Positions 21,545 to 33,385 are shown, counted from the stretch's first letter. The stretch: DNA of 64,000 nt from Zingiber officinale (GCF_018446385.1 NC_055986.1:77833659-77897658), one strand, 5' to 3'. Notes: generated by a model not told the origin, from the letters alone. A program made the numbers and translations.

Positions 21545-22775
21545 TGTTGGTGCGGGAAGCATCCGACGATCAACCGTTGTTTTGATAATGGCAAAGGAAT
21601 TCAAAGTTAAGTTGTTTTGTGATCTAACGTACTTAATTGAGTGTTTCAGGAAAGTCCTAGCTGAGGTTAGGCAGGTAGAAAACCCTAGGGGGTGGTAACC
21701 CTAGGTCATAGGGTGCGGTAACCCTATGCGGAAAGTCTTGGCGAGTCGAGAGCTTCAGGCAAAAGTCCTAGGGGGAGGTAACCCTAGGTGGAAAGTCCTG
21801 GTGTCACAAACCAGGTGAAAGACTGGACCAGCCGGGAAGCGGAAGTCCAGCAGAAAGTCCGGAAGCTTCGAACGCTGAGCCAAAGTCCAGTCGATCTGGA
21901 GGATCGCACTGGCAACAGGTAAATCTCCTGAGTGGAGTAGGTGAAGACACGTTCTCCGTAGAGGGAACAGTAGGCGTCGGGTTGACCTAGGGTTTCCGGT
22001 TGGAAATCCGAAGTCAGACCCAGACAGTCCGACGACTGTCAAGTTTCTCTATCATATTATTTCTGTGCTAACTTTGTTTTGCAGGGTTTGTGTTTAGAAC
22101 TAACACAATTTGCAGGAACAAAGGAGCAACTTAGACCTCGGATGAACAGTGTCCCAGGTGCCTCTATGGGGCTTGGAGGTGCTTCGGGAGCTAGCCGAAG
22201 CCAGGTGTCCAGAGACACTGGAGGCGCCTTGGACCAGGCGTTGGAGGCGCCTTAGAGCAGCTTGGAGGCGCCTTCAATGGGATAAGGTGCGACCAGATCA
22301 GAGTTGATCCACGAGTGTGATTCGGCGGCCTGGAGGCGCCTCGGACAGGCTTAGAGGCGCCTCCAGCACTGTTTAAAAGGGGACTTCGAGCAGCAGCTTG
22401 AAACAAAGAATTCCAAGCAATCCTTACGTTGCAAGCTGCCTACGAGACGATCCCGAAGTGCTGCAACAACATCCCGACGACCCAAAGCTTCAGTTTCCAT
22501 TTTTCTGTTGTCGGTATAAAGTTCATTTATAATTAATTTGTACTTAGCTTGTAATAGATTTTACAAAATATAGTTGTTGCCCATTGTAAATGCTCAACGA
22601 GCGTGGGCCTTGGAGTAGGAGTCACTCAAGGCTCTAAACCAAGTAACTCTTGGAGTTCTCTGTGTGATTGTTCATCTGTTATTATTTCTGCTGCGTTACT
22701 CGTAAGATTTCCGAAACGAAAAGTGAAATCCACGAGCGCTATTCACACCCCCCCTCTAGCTCTTTCGATCCAACA
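21545..22775 (+). mobile_element. 3' LTR of SIRE-A
   Basis: Pairs along its length with 13836-15085. It retains more intact GGCGCC palindromes (22220-22360) and the TATA-like TTTAAAAGG at 22372-22380. Ends CAATCC-like GATCCAACA, followed by CTACT. The LTR pair differs at scattered sites, many of them C/T or G/A, so the insertion is not recent. Confidence 0.92.
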
Positions 22776-22780
22776 CTACT

Positions 22781-23297
22781 ATATCCATACCCCATTGATC
22801 AAAAGGGCAAGAAATGATGGAAGTCTTTAACAACTGAGTGGGATGATTTGATGCTTTTGACAAGACATAGATGTTCTTATAAGTTGAGCTGCATCTTCCT
22901 GTAGAGCAGGCCAAAAATACTCGGCCAATAATATCTTACGTGCTAAAGATCTTCCCCCAATATGACTACCACACAAACCTTGATGAATCTCCTGTAAAAT
23001 ATATTGCATATCTTTTGATTCAACGCATTTGAGTAAGGGACTAGAAAAAGCCCTTTTGTAAAGCTGATCCCCTATCAAAGTATATCGGGTGACTTTCTTC
23101 TTAAAGACTCTAGTTTGTTTGGCATCAGCTGGTAAGACACCTTGTTGCAAAAATGATATGATCGGCTCTCTCCAGTCACCTTGTATTTCTGTGTTAGCTT
23201 GCCTCTCAATACAAGACACCAATACTGTTTACTCCACTAGTCGGTCTAGGTTCCAAGGTACTATCACTTATGCAAGATTTGCTATTTCATCCACCAC
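22781..23297 (-). pseudogene. Tat integrase, N-terminal part
   Basis: The frame 23222-22827 carries the stretch after RNase H (GDQLYKRAFSSPLLKCV) and the HHCC zinc-binding domain: HQGLCGSHIGG and the C-x2-C of SMSCQKHQ. Next to the SIRE-A junction is the first catalytic Asp in QWGMDIVG, which joins GPFP across the insertion. Frameshift and stop near 22827. Together with 12990-13835 it forms one ordinary integrase. Confidence 0.85.
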
Positions 23298-23700
23298 TTA
23301 ATTCTCTGATCGGGGGATTTTCTGTATATTTACCTCTTGGAATGTAGCTTTAAATTTATCAAAAGCTTCTACATATAACTTAAGTCGATCACTGCTAATC
23401 TTGAATTTGCCTGACAATTGTTGTGCTGCCAGCTGAGAATCAGAATAAATCCATACCTGAGCAACTCCCACATGCCGAGCTGCTTGTAAGCCAGCTATCA
23501 ATGCTTCATATTCTACTTCATTGTTGGTGGCTCAATAACTTAACCGGACAGAAAGTTGAACTCGATCCTCCCTGGGAGATATAAGAAGAATGTCAATACC
23601 ACTACCTTGTCTGGTAGAAGATCCATCTACATAAAATTTTCAAGTCCCTTCTTCTTCGGGACCTTGCACTTCTATTATAAAATATGCTAGAGCTTGTGCT
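23290..23700 (-). pseudogene. Tat second (archaeal-type) RNase H
   Basis: Motifs in order: FYVDGSSTRQGSG (first Asp, near 23630), NNEVEYEALIAGLQAA (Glu, near 23515), YSDSQLAAQQLSG (second Asp, near 23435), and a final VVDEIANLA near 23270 with an in-frame stop in front. This set, placed after a first RNase H and before integrase, is the acquired RNase H of Tat elements. Two stops break it (near 23535 and 23297). Confidence 0.82.
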
Positions 23701-25007
23701 TTAATTGTCGAACGAGGCTGATATATATCGTATTCACTAAGCTTGATCGTCCACTTGATTAATCGGCCTGATGCTTCTGGATTAAGGAGCACTCATCCGA
23801 GAGTGCTATTAGTTAGCACTATGATTGCGTGCGATAAGAAGTAAGGGCACAATCTTCTAGATGTTAAGACCAAAGCATAAGCTAATTTCTCGAGTGTAGT
23901 ATATCTGCACTCGGCTTTTTTCAATAGATGACATGAAAAATACACAGGTTGTTGTTCCTTACCCTCCTGCCTCACCAGTACTGAGCCTACAGCATGCTCA
24001 TTTGCTGAAAGATAAACCCATAAGGTTTCTCCTACTACAAGCTTAGCTAACATAGGTAGGGTTGACAAGTAATCTTTTAATTCTCGAAATACATTGTCAC
24101 ATTCTTCATCCCACTGAAATTTTTTGGCCTTCTGAAGTATCTTGAAGAAATGAAAACTTCGATCGGCTGATCGAGAGATGAAGCGGGATAACGCAGTGAT
24201 TCGGCCGGTTAATCTTTGAGCTTCTTTCATATTGCGTAGGCGCTCCACATCCTGGATTGCTAAGACTCTGTTGGGATTTGCTTCTAGCCCTTGCTCGGTC
24301 ACCATATAGCCCAGGAATTTGCCACTTCTGGCTCCAAACAAGCACTTGCCAGGATTGAGCTTTAGTCCATATTGTCTTAAGGTCCGGCATGTTTCCTCTA
24401 TGTCTCTACACAAATCAACAGCTTGAAGAGATTTAATCAAGGTGTTATCCACATATACTTCCATATTTCTTCCTATCTCTTTCCGAAAGACTTTGTTCAT
24501 AAGCCTCTGATAGGTTGATCCTGCATTCTTTAATCCAAAAGGCATAACTTTATAACAATAGATACCTTCAGCCATAATAAAACTAACATTTTCCTGATCA
24601 TCCTTAGCAAGAGGTACTTGATGATAGCCCTGGTAGGCATCCAGCATACAAATATACTCGCATCCGGTGGTAGAATCTACCACTTGGTCAATGCACGGCA
24701 GAGGATAGTAATCCTTTGGGCAAGCTTTGTTGAGGTCCCGGAAATCAATACACACTCTCCACTTATTTCCTAGTTTAGGTACCAGGATGACGTTGGCTAA
24801 CCAGCTAGGAAATTGTATCTCCCGAATATATCCCACCTCCAGTAGCTTATCCACTTCTTCCTTGATGATCTGGTTTTGGTCGGCTCCAAAGTCTCTTTTC
24901 TTTTTCTTGACAGGCTTAGCATCAGGATAAACATGTAATGAATGTTCCATTACTAGAGGAGAAATACCTGTGACCTCCTTGGGAGTCCATGCGAACACAT
25001 CGCTATT
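23700..25007 (-). pseudogene. Tat reverse transcriptase and first RNase H
   Basis: A 401-codon uninterrupted frame (24998-23793). Motifs: WRVCIDFRDLNKACPKD (residues 80-96), CMLDAYQGYHQ with the first Asp, VMPFGLKNAGSTYQ, then YVDN at 182-185 where the family has YVDD: the second Asp codon is now AAC (24444-24446), a G-to-A change expected to kill polymerase activity. LGYMV and the thumb follow. RNase H starts near residue 318, but its first Asp position reads VYLSANEHAVG (Ser for Asp). Frame ends in NSTLG. Confidence 0.87.
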
Positions 25008-25790
25008 CTAGCTCAAACACTGTATTAACTTAGTCTTAAGCGGAAGGTTTAGGTCGGCCGCCACATAAGTTACAGCTTCTGGCCGACCGACCTGTATTTG
25101 TACTTCCTCCTTTTCTTCGTATATCAAACTGGGCGGCTTCTCCTGGATAGCATTAACTTCCATCCTCTGAGTTTTGCGAGCGACATTGGCTTCCGTTCGG
25201 ATGATTTCCACATAGCATTTTAGTGCGAGTAATTGTTCTCCACGGACTTCTCCCACTTGGTAGTCAACGGGAAACTTCGCCTTCTGGCAGAAAGTAGAAA
25301 TGACCACCCGAAACTCATTTAAGGTTGGTCGACCCAGCATAACGTTATATGCAAAAGGCGTATCCACCACCATGAAGTAGGATCTCCTGGTTCTCATTAG
25401 GCTCCTCCCCTAAAGAAATGGCTAGCTTTATCTGATCGAGCGGTTGAACTTCATTGGCCATGAAATCATAAAGAGGAGTTACCATGGGTTGAAGCTCGCT
25501 CGGCTCTATCTGCAATTGGTCAAAAGCTTTTTTGAAAATAATATTGATAGGGCTACCAGTATCAATGAAAGTGTGAGAAATATTATAATTAGCTATGACA
25601 ACTTTTATTATCAGGGCGTCATCATGGGGTACTTCTACTCCCTCCAGATCTTTAGGACCAAAACTGATCTCTGGTCCACCTACTTTTTCTGTGCTGCATC
25701 CAACTGCATGGATCTGTAATCGTCGAGCGTGTGCCTTTCTCACCCGATTAGAGTCGCCATCAGTAGGCCCGCCTGTTATCATGTTAATAT
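25008..25790 (-). pseudogene. Tat aspartic protease and linker to RT
   Basis: The frame 25782-25345 contains TFIDTGSPINIIF (DTGS active site at residues 74-77). A frameshift near 25390 leads into 25397-25008, with NVMLGRPTLNEF, the family's closing protease motif. A TAG at 25008-25010 separates it from the RT frame, which otherwise reads straight on. Confidence 0.84.
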
Positions 25791-25799
25791 TTCCTCGGG

Positions 25800-27150
25800 C
25801 AGCATTGCTCCGATTTTCTTCCTGTGAGCGATCGCGATCTCGGGCTGTGTTGGTTCATACGTCCGGGATGGCCCGCCCGACAATTGTAATGCCCCCTGTT
25901 GGGTCTCAGTCGCCTGATATTCCCGCTTAGGCGGACTGTTCTACCTTTGGTAGGGTTGTCGGTTGGGAGATCGCTGGCGATAACGATTGTTATTTGTCCT
26001 CTGATTTTTCAAGGCAAAGCAATCTTCAATATAGTGAGTACCCGACATATGATGGGTGCACCATCTCTGAGGGACTTCTTGTGGCATCTCCACATGTTGG
26101 ATTGCTTGCGGTCTTCGTTCAGGTTGATGGTGTGGTGGGGGAGCTCCACAAGGCCCCCTTGGCGGATGAACAGGAGCTACAACTCCCTCGTGGACTGTGG
26201 TTGAGACCGACACTACATTCTCCTTCTTGCGAGCTGCTTGGGCTTCTTCGACATTAATGAATTCAGTAGCTCGCTCAATCAATAAATTAATATTGGTTGG
26301 GGGATTACGCACTAAGTCCTTGAAAAAATCGTTATCGTTGAGGCCTTGAGAGAAAGCACTTACCAAGATCTCTGTAGTAGCATTAGGAACATCAATAGCT
26401 ACCTGATTAAATCTCTCAATATATGCTCTGATGCTTTCCTTAGGCCCTTATTTGATAGAGAAAAGACTTCATGAGGTCTTATGATATCTTCGGTTGCTAG
26501 AGCAATGATGCAGAAATACTTTGTGAAAGTCCTTGAAACGCCGAATAGAGCCTTCTGGTAATCATTTAAACCATCTTTGGGCTGCTCCACCAAGGGTGGT
26601 AAGGAACATTCGGCATTTAACTCCATCAGAAAATTGCTATAGTAGAGCGACGTTCTCAAATTTAGCAAGATGATCCTCTGGGTCTGTAGTTCCAAAGTAT
26701 TCTCCGACATTCAAATTTTGATAGAATTTTGGTAATGGATCATCAAGAACCCTCTGAGAGAATGGAGTAACAATCCTCTCAGGAGAACTATCACCAGTTA
26801 CCATCTTTCCCTTACGCTTTTCCTTCATTGGTACCTTATCCGAAGATTCTTGCAGCACCGGCTTTCATCCTTCTCGCTCCACAGGGGTGCGAAAGAATGC
26901 CCGAGGATGTCTAGTAGGAGAAACAGGAGCAGGGGTTATATAAGCCATATAATCTTCTCCATACCTCAATTTTTGGGGCGATATGTAGTCGAGATCGCCG
27001 GATTTATTGCTACCAGTAAGGTACCTCCAGTGTTGTCCTACTGCTGCTGTTGTTGTTGTAATGCTTTTTGAACCCTAGAGTTGATTAGCAACTACAAGTC
27101 TTCTTGAGTCAGAGTAATAGTATTAGGTTTTCCAGTGTCCTCCATCATGT
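25800..27150 (-). pseudogene. Tat Gag (degenerate)
   Basis: Starts near 27148 with ATGATGGAGGACACTGG. A poly-Gln stretch (CAACAACAACAACAG, near 27050) and several stops follow. Capsid wording is visible: PEDHLAKFENVALL (near 26660), FSSNRRYHK-like sequence near 26500, then AYIERFNQVAIDVP (near 26400) and SAFSQGLNDNDFFKDLV (26360). A Cys/His cluster (RWCTHHMSGTHYIEDC) stands near 26050. At least three frames are needed, with Gln-to-stop changes. Confidence 0.78.
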
Positions 27151-27168
27151 AGTCTTAGATTCAGGTAA

Positions 27169-27191
27169 GATTTCCCATAGACGGCGCTAAA
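27169..27191 (-). other. Primer-binding site region of the Tat element
   Basis: On the minus strand: TTTAGCGCCGTCTATGGGAA. Tat elements commonly show TTTGGCGCCGTCTGTGGGAA here. It stands about 20 bases upstream of the Gag start and just inside the LTR. Confidence 0.7.
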
Positions 27192-27193
27192 TT

Positions 27194-29093
27194 TGATCAT
27201 GTCTGAGAGCTTGCGGGATGAAGCACTGGGCGATGACGAGTGATGGCGAATAATAACTCTGATGTCAATGAACGGGGAAAGGTCCTAGAAACCCACAGCA
27301 AATCTTACCGATGCTTGAATATAGAACAATAGATTAGAGAAAACCAAAGCGGATCTATGAATAATACCTCGTAGAAAAGGAATTCCAGCGAGATGACTCC
27401 GTGGATCAGCCAAAACTTAACAATCCAGTAGATGACCTTGTCTCCCTGCACACAATGAGACTAACCAACAAAGCGTTAATGACCTAAGACTGGGGTGGGA
27501 ATCCCTAGCTAGGCCCTCTGACGCTCAAATTAGTCTCCGGCGAGATGAAGAAGAAGCAGTATCGAAGAAGATGAAAAATTATGGTTTGATTTAGATGCAA
27601 TGTGTATGTTTACGTACCTTGCCAGTGGAGAGGATTTCCATTTTTATTCCACCTCATCTAACCTCCACAATCATGAGGTGGACCCCGGTTTGTTAAAGTT
27701 TATTAAGAGATAACGTAAGCCAGGATTGCAATAATAGTTTAAGGAATCTTTTCTTACCCCAGATGTACATTTTTTGTCGTTTAGCATACCTGTGGAGACT
27801 TCTAGAAGCTATTTGCCACCCAATTGATTAAGCTATCATATGATTGTATATATTGTTATGGTTCACCTGTTATATATACCTGGTTAGTCACATAAGCTCA
27901 TTCTGCATATATGAGGAATATCTTCTGTCCATACTAGGCTCGGTCGATATTCTGTACTCGATCGGTTATTTATACCCGACCAGGACTTTACTATTATAAA
28001 TATGCCAGAAACCGTATAAGGTTGAAGACTTTAATGTTCAATCTATTTCTCATACTCGGCCGGTCTATTGAGCCCGGGTGGTCACACCTTGTCAACCGAG
28101 ATTAACCAGTCGGGCGTATAAAGATGTCATTGCCCTTTAACCCTTCCTTCGATCGATAATATGCTACTAAATGCCTCTGCGCTAGACCGGTCTATTAAGC
28201 TCGGTCGGTCCTACCTTATCGATCAAGACTAATCGGTCAGGCATATATAGGCCTTCAGGACAGCTTAATGCTAAGTGCTTCTACTTTCGATCGGTCTCTT
28301 TCACTCGACCGGTCTTTTCCTACCGACCTCATATGCTCGGCCGGTCTATTGAGCGCGACCGATCCTACATCATTGACCAAGATCAACTAGTCGGGCTTAT
28401 AGAGACACTATTACCCGATAGTCCTTCCTTCAGTCAGTCGTAGGCTAAGGGTCTTGTGAGACTAAATGTCTCTGTATTCGGCCGGTCTATGGAACCCGAC
28501 CAGCCATTGCCCGCCGAACTTATAGGCTTGGTAGGTCTATTACGTTCGTCCGATCTCTGTCTATTGTGTGCAAGGTTAAGAACTTCTACGTTCGTCCGAT
28601 CTCTGTATATTGTAAGCAAGATTAAGAACTTCTACGCTCGGCCGATTCTCTATGCTCGGTCGGTTATGTATGCCCGATCGAGTACCCGTGCTCAAGCGGT
28701 CTTTGCTTACTAAACTCATATGCTCGACTGGTCCCTTGAGCGCGACCGACCCTACCTTACTAACCAAGATCAAGCCGTTGGGTTTATAGAGACAGTATTA
28801 CCCGATAGCCCTTCTTTCAATCGATCATATGTTAAGTATCATAGAAGACTAAAATGTCTCTGTGTTCGGTCGGTCTACTGAACCCGGCCAGCCTTTGCCT
28901 GCTGAACCTATATGCTCGGGCGGTTTATTAAGTTCGACCGATCTCTGTCTATCATACGTGTAGCGACCCCCTTGTCGGGTTAAACCTTTTCCAGGCGGCC
29001 CGTCATCTAGCCCTTTTCAGCCTTCCTTTTCCTTGTTATCCCCTTTCCTTCTCCTACAAAGGGTCCACTTATCATAACCCATATCAAATAACA
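27194..29093 (-). mobile_element. Probable 5' LTR of the Tat element
   Basis: Extends from the primer site to a TG (minus strand TGTTATTTGATATGG) at 29093, where copia coding sequence begins. A TATA-like GTATATATAAC (minus) lies near 27872-27883. The upstream part, about 28030-28960, is a degenerate tandem array: ctcggccggtctattgag and accaagat…ggtcgggc recur roughly every 140-390 bp. The partner LTR is outside the window, so the outer end is a guess. Confidence 0.5.
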
Positions 29094-31101
29094 TTCTCAA
29101 ACTCTGAATATGTAATTAAGAATATCAAAAATTTTGAAATTACACTTAAGGGAATTAGGAAAAATAATATTTACAAAATTGACCTACCAACCTCCTCACT
29201 CAAGTGTCTATTGACACAACCAGAGGAAACTAAGTTGTGGCATAGAAGACTGGGTCATACTCACATAAGACTCATTTCAAAAATGAGTAAAAATGATTTA
29301 GTTAAAGGTCTACTAAAATTAAAAATTTTAAAAAATATAATCTGTAATGCTTGTCAACAAAGAAAATAAACCAAATCAACCCACAAACCAACAAACTTAA
29401 ATCGAACCAACTCAATACTTGAGTTCCTACATTTAAATATTTTTTATTCACACGGAGCTACGTCACTAAGTGGAAACCAATACTGCTTAGTAATAATTGA
29501 TGACTACTTAAGATTTACATAAGTAAAATTTTTAAAAAACTAAAGATAAAACCTTTTAAATTTTCAAAAATTTCTATAAATGAATAGAAAATGAAAAAAT
29601 GATATAACAATTAAAAGAATAAGAAGTGATCATGGGGGAATTTGAAAATCATAAGTTTACCAAATTTTACCAAATAAATGGATATCACCTTGAATTTTTA
29701 TGTCCTAGAACCCCTCAATAAAATGGACAAGTGGAAAGAAAAAAATAAGACATTACAAGAAATTTCTAGAACTATGTTAAATGAATATAACTTAAGTAAT
29801 CAATATTGGGCAAAAATAATAAATACAACATGTTATATTCAAAATAGAATTTTCTTTAAGAAATTTTATAATAAAACCCCCTATGAAATATATTATAATA
29901 AAATTCTCAACTTAAGTTATCTAAAAGTATTTGGGTATAAAATACACATATTAAATACTAAAGATTACTAAGTAAATTTACATCCAAATCAACAACCGGT
30001 ATTTTCCTAAGAGACTCCATAACTAATAAGGCCTATAGAGTCTACAATAAAAGCACCATAAAAGTTGAAAAAATAATCAATGTAATCTTTGATAAAGAAA
30101 ATAATATACCTAACTTAATTAATATAGATAATGATAGAAATACTAGAAACATAGAAGATGATAAAATTAGACCTAACTCAAGTGAATCAAAAGAACCAAT
30201 TGCTAACCCTAACATAAGAATACTTGGGGTAAGATCCAACCACTCACTTGACCAAATTTTTGGTGATCAAAACCTAGGAGTTCGAATTCGATCATCCTAT
30301 AGAAATTTAAATCAAATAGCTGTATGTCCAAGATTGAACGTAAGAATATAGAAGAAGCCCTGCCTGACTCTGATTGGACAATTGCAATGTAAGATTAACC
30401 CGCCTAATTTGAAAGAAACTAAATCTGGGAACTAGTACCTAAACCTAAAAATAAATCCATAATTGATACAAAATGGGTCTTTAGAAATAAACTAGATGAA
30501 AAAGGAGAAATTATGAAAAATAAAGCTAAGCTAGTAGCTAGAGGTTAGATATTTTTTTTAAGGAAAGTAGATGATTATTTTTAATATTTTTTTAACAAAA
30601 ATTACTTTAACTTTTGCATAATTGTACTCTAGGGTTATACTAAAGCTATTAACTTTACCTAATTTTTCACTTTTGTAATTTTTTTCTTTCTCTTAAACAA
30701 AACAATTATTTAAGCACTTGTATCTTCAAATTGTTTAAATCTCTTTTCAACTAAGGCATTAATTGAGGGAGAGTTCTTTATATTTCTTTACAAATTATTT
30801 TTGGTATATGTCAAAGGGGCAAAAAAAGATTAAAAGTTAAGTTGCTAGTTTAAGTTTTTTTTAAAAAACTAAGTATTTACAAAGCTAAGTATTTTTCAAA
30901 AAGAAAAGAAATTTTTCAAAATTAAGTGTTATTTTTCAGTGGAGCTTAAAGTTAAAATTTTATTTAGGAATTCTATACTTAGAAATTTTAAACTTTGAAA
31001 AAGCAATTGAAAATTTTTACTTGTATAGGTCTTCAAGTATTCTTAACTAGTTATGCTTTACTTAACCTTGAATTCTATTGTCATAATAAAAAAAAGAGCA
31101 T
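29094..31101 (+). pseudogene. SIRE-B copia element, internal 3' half with RT deleted
   Basis: Plus strand. Begins mid-pol with the pre-integrase zinc region (KLWHRRLGHTHIRLISKMS, near 29235; C-x2-C at NACQQ), then integrase core (VIIDDYLRFT, SDHGG). In 29678-29971 an extra A in a poly-A run shifts the frame at the Glu motif, turning V-E-R-K-N into W-K-E-K-N. The RT start (LVPKPKNKSIIDTKWVFRNK, 30430-30495) reaches KAKLVARG at 30545 and stops: the rest of RT and RNase H are absent. AT-rich sequence then leads to an A-rich polypurine tract (31088-31099). Confidence 0.78.
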
Positions 31102-32318
31102 TATTGGTGCAAGAAGCATCAGATGATCGAACACAAGTTTTGATAATTACAAAAAGTTCAAAGTTAAGAGTTATTGTGGCTCTAATAAGTCTGACTGAGT
31201 GTGCAGGAAAGTCCTAAGTAAGTTTAGGCAAGCATGTGGAAAGCCCTAGTTGCAGCTAGATAAGGAAGTCCTGGTCTGAGGGACTAAATAGAAGTCTTTG
31301 CAGATCAAGGATGTCTAACAAAAAATCCTATAAGTCGAGGATAGTAGGTGAAAGTCCTAGGGGTCATGGACACCAGTGAAAGTTTGGACAGGTCGGGAAT
31401 CGAATATCCAGCGGAAGTCCCAAGTCAAGATCTCTGAGCAAAAGTCCAGATGCTCTAGAGGACCAATTTGACATCAGGTAAACTCTTCTGAGAGGAGTAG
31501 GTGAGGACATGTTCCCTGTAGAGGGAATAATAGGCATCAATTCAACCTAGGATTTTATGAAAATCTGAAAGTTAGAACCAGGCACTCCCGAGACTGCCAA
31601 ATTCAATTATAATGTTTTGCTTGTTATGCTAACATTATGATGTAGAAAATTAAAAGGCTAGAAAAAAGGGATCCAGGCGCCCGAGAAAGGTGAGAACCAA
31701 GCAGGAGATTAGTTGAGGTGGCGCTCATTGACTGGTTAGAACGTGTCAGAGTCTAGACATCTGGACCGATCCTAGTGCCTAGAGTTGGATAAATTTTCAG
31801 AGATAAGCTTTTGCCGAGGTGCAGCCACATCAGCACTCTAAGAGTCTAGGGGTGGTCCAAGCACCCGAGGATGGTCCAAGCGCCCAGAATAGTGCTATAT
31901 AAAGGGCCTCAACCAGCAGCATCTAACAATAATTTTCTATTACTTTCATGCTTATGTGGTGCTCTGAAAAGCTTTTAATGATACTCAAACATTATTCTGA
32001 CAACCTACGATCAAATTCTTCTAATTCTCTTCATTGTCGATAACTTTACTTTATAATTCTTGTACTTCAATTCTGTAACATTATTCAAACTAATAGTGAT
32101 TACCCAACAAAAGCACTCTCAAAGTGTGAGCGTTGGAGTAGAAGTCACAGAAGACTCCAAACTAAGTAAACAATACTTGTGTTAGTAATTGTCTTTTGTA
32201 TTCTCATTTCTTAATTCTATTTTCACTGTGCTTTCTCAATTTCTTTATGAAAAATGTGAAAACCCCATGAGCGCTATTTACCCCCCCCCCTCTCCCCCTA
32301 ACACTTTTTGATCCTACA
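31102..32318 (+). mobile_element. 3' LTR of SIRE-B
   Basis: Starts TATTGGTGCAAGAAGC (TG mutated to TA) and ends TTTTTGATCCTACA; 1217 bp. Similar in layout to the SIRE-A LTR, with TATATAAAG at 31896-31904 and GGCGCC/AGCGCC-type motifs before it. A run of ten or more C stands near its end (32280-32292). The 5' LTR would lie left of the window. Confidence 0.82.
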
Positions 32319-33385
32319 GAAATCAAAGATGGAGACAAACTATTCATGGGAAAATCAACAACCTTGGACATTATGAGCTAAGAAAAAGTGGTGTGGAAGA
32401 TGATCTTGGACAAGGAGTTGACTCTTAAAAATGTGCTATATGTTTCATAGATTCAAAAGAATTTAGTATTCGGATCATCATTAAGCAAACATAGGTTCCT
32501 CATTATTTTTGAATTGGACAGAATTGTTCTGTCTAAAAATGGAGTCTTTTTAGGATATGTAACTATGGGTTATTCAAGCTCCGTGTAATGACTATTAGGA
32601 CTAAGGTTAATAAAATTTAAAACACTTTCATTTATATGCTTGAGTCTTTGTATTTTTGGTATGATAGATTAGGACATATTAACTACAATGTATTGCGTAA
32701 ATTAATTAATATGCAAAACATATCTACATTCCACCTTGACCTAAAATACAAGTATGAGATTTGTGTTGAAGTGAAATGACAAGGTTATCCTTTCAATATA
32801 TTGAAAGAAGTAATGAACCACTTAGCTTAATTCATACAGACGTGTGTGACCTAAAAGGTACACCGACAAGTGGTGAGAAAAAGTACTTTATCACTTTTGC
32901 ATATAATAACACAAAATACTATTATGTGTATCTTCTCAAAAGTAAGAATAAAGTTATAGAGAAATTTATTATGTATAGAGGTGAAAAATAACTTAATAAA
33001 AGGATTAAGGTGGTTTGAAGTGACTGAGATGGTGAATATATGTCATTATTCACGAGTTGTATATTGAACATGGGATCATACATGAAACAACAGCTCCTTC
33101 TTATATACCTCAATAAAATGGAGTTGCTAAGTGAAAAAATGGCACTCTAAAGAAGATGATGAATGCTCTTCTATTAAGCTATGGACTACTAGAGTTCATG
33201 TAAGGAAAGTTGTATTAATAGCTAATTACCTTTTAAATAAAGTATCCCAAAAGAAAATAGATAAGAGCTCTTATAAGTTGTGAAATGGAAGGCGACAATC
33301 CTATAAATATTTGTGAATGTAGGTGTGTCTTGTACCAAAGTTTTGATGTCTAGTCTGAAAAGGATTAAGATACAACCAAAAACTA
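32319..33385 (+). pseudogene. Tork/Angela-like copia pol fragment
   Basis: Begins mid-protein next to the SIRE-B LTR. Recognisable: LTLKNVLYVS and QKNLVFGSSLSKHRF (before the pre-integrase domain), WYDRLGHINYNVLRKLI, then integrase: LSLIHTDVCDLKG (first Asp), KYFITFAYNNTKYYYVYLLKSK, IIHETTAPS-like and NGVAK (Glu position altered), NYLLNKV. Many stops. It ends abruptly at the SIRE-C LTR. The 2.7-kb LTR family at 33617 and 49324 may belong to this lineage, but no proof is in the window. Confidence 0.75.

Larger units (their letters stand above)
13836..22775 (+). mobile_element. SIRE-A: complete Sirevirus-like copia element lacking pol
   Basis: Plus strand, 8.94 kb, flanked by the 5-bp duplication CTACT (13831-13835 and 22776-22780). 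LTRs of 1250 and 1231 bp border a Met-tRNA-type primer site, a Sirevirus-type gag, 2 kb of mostly AT-rich repeats where pol would be, an extra spliced ORF, a 3' untranslated region and a polypurine tract. No protease, integrase, RT or RNase H sequence is found. It probably relied on another element's enzymes. It sits in the Tat integrase, whose frame resumes exactly across it. Confidence 0.9.
9474..29093 (-). mobile_element. Tat-lineage Ty3/gypsy retrotransposon, split by SIRE-A
   Basis: Minus-strand element read right to left: 5' LTR (about 27194-29093), primer site, gag, protease, RT, RNase H, an extra archaeal-type RNase H, integrase N-half, [SIRE-A 13836-22775], integrase C-half, two tandem arrays, and an antisense ORF. 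The second RNase H between the first RNase H and integrase, the antisense ORF and the repeat-rich 3' untranslated region are all known marks of the plant Tat group. The 3' LTR is not in the window, because Athila copy 1 interrupts the left end. Confidence 0.86.

Noticed and set aside
23290..23700. Pararetrovirus or host RNase H gene
   Set aside because: Position between Tat RNase H and integrase and the motif set fit the acquired Tat RNase H; no viral coat or movement protein is nearby.
25444..26257. Plus-strand ORFs of 87-111 codons
   Set aside because: Antisense shadows of Tat gag and protease, with no recognisable domain.
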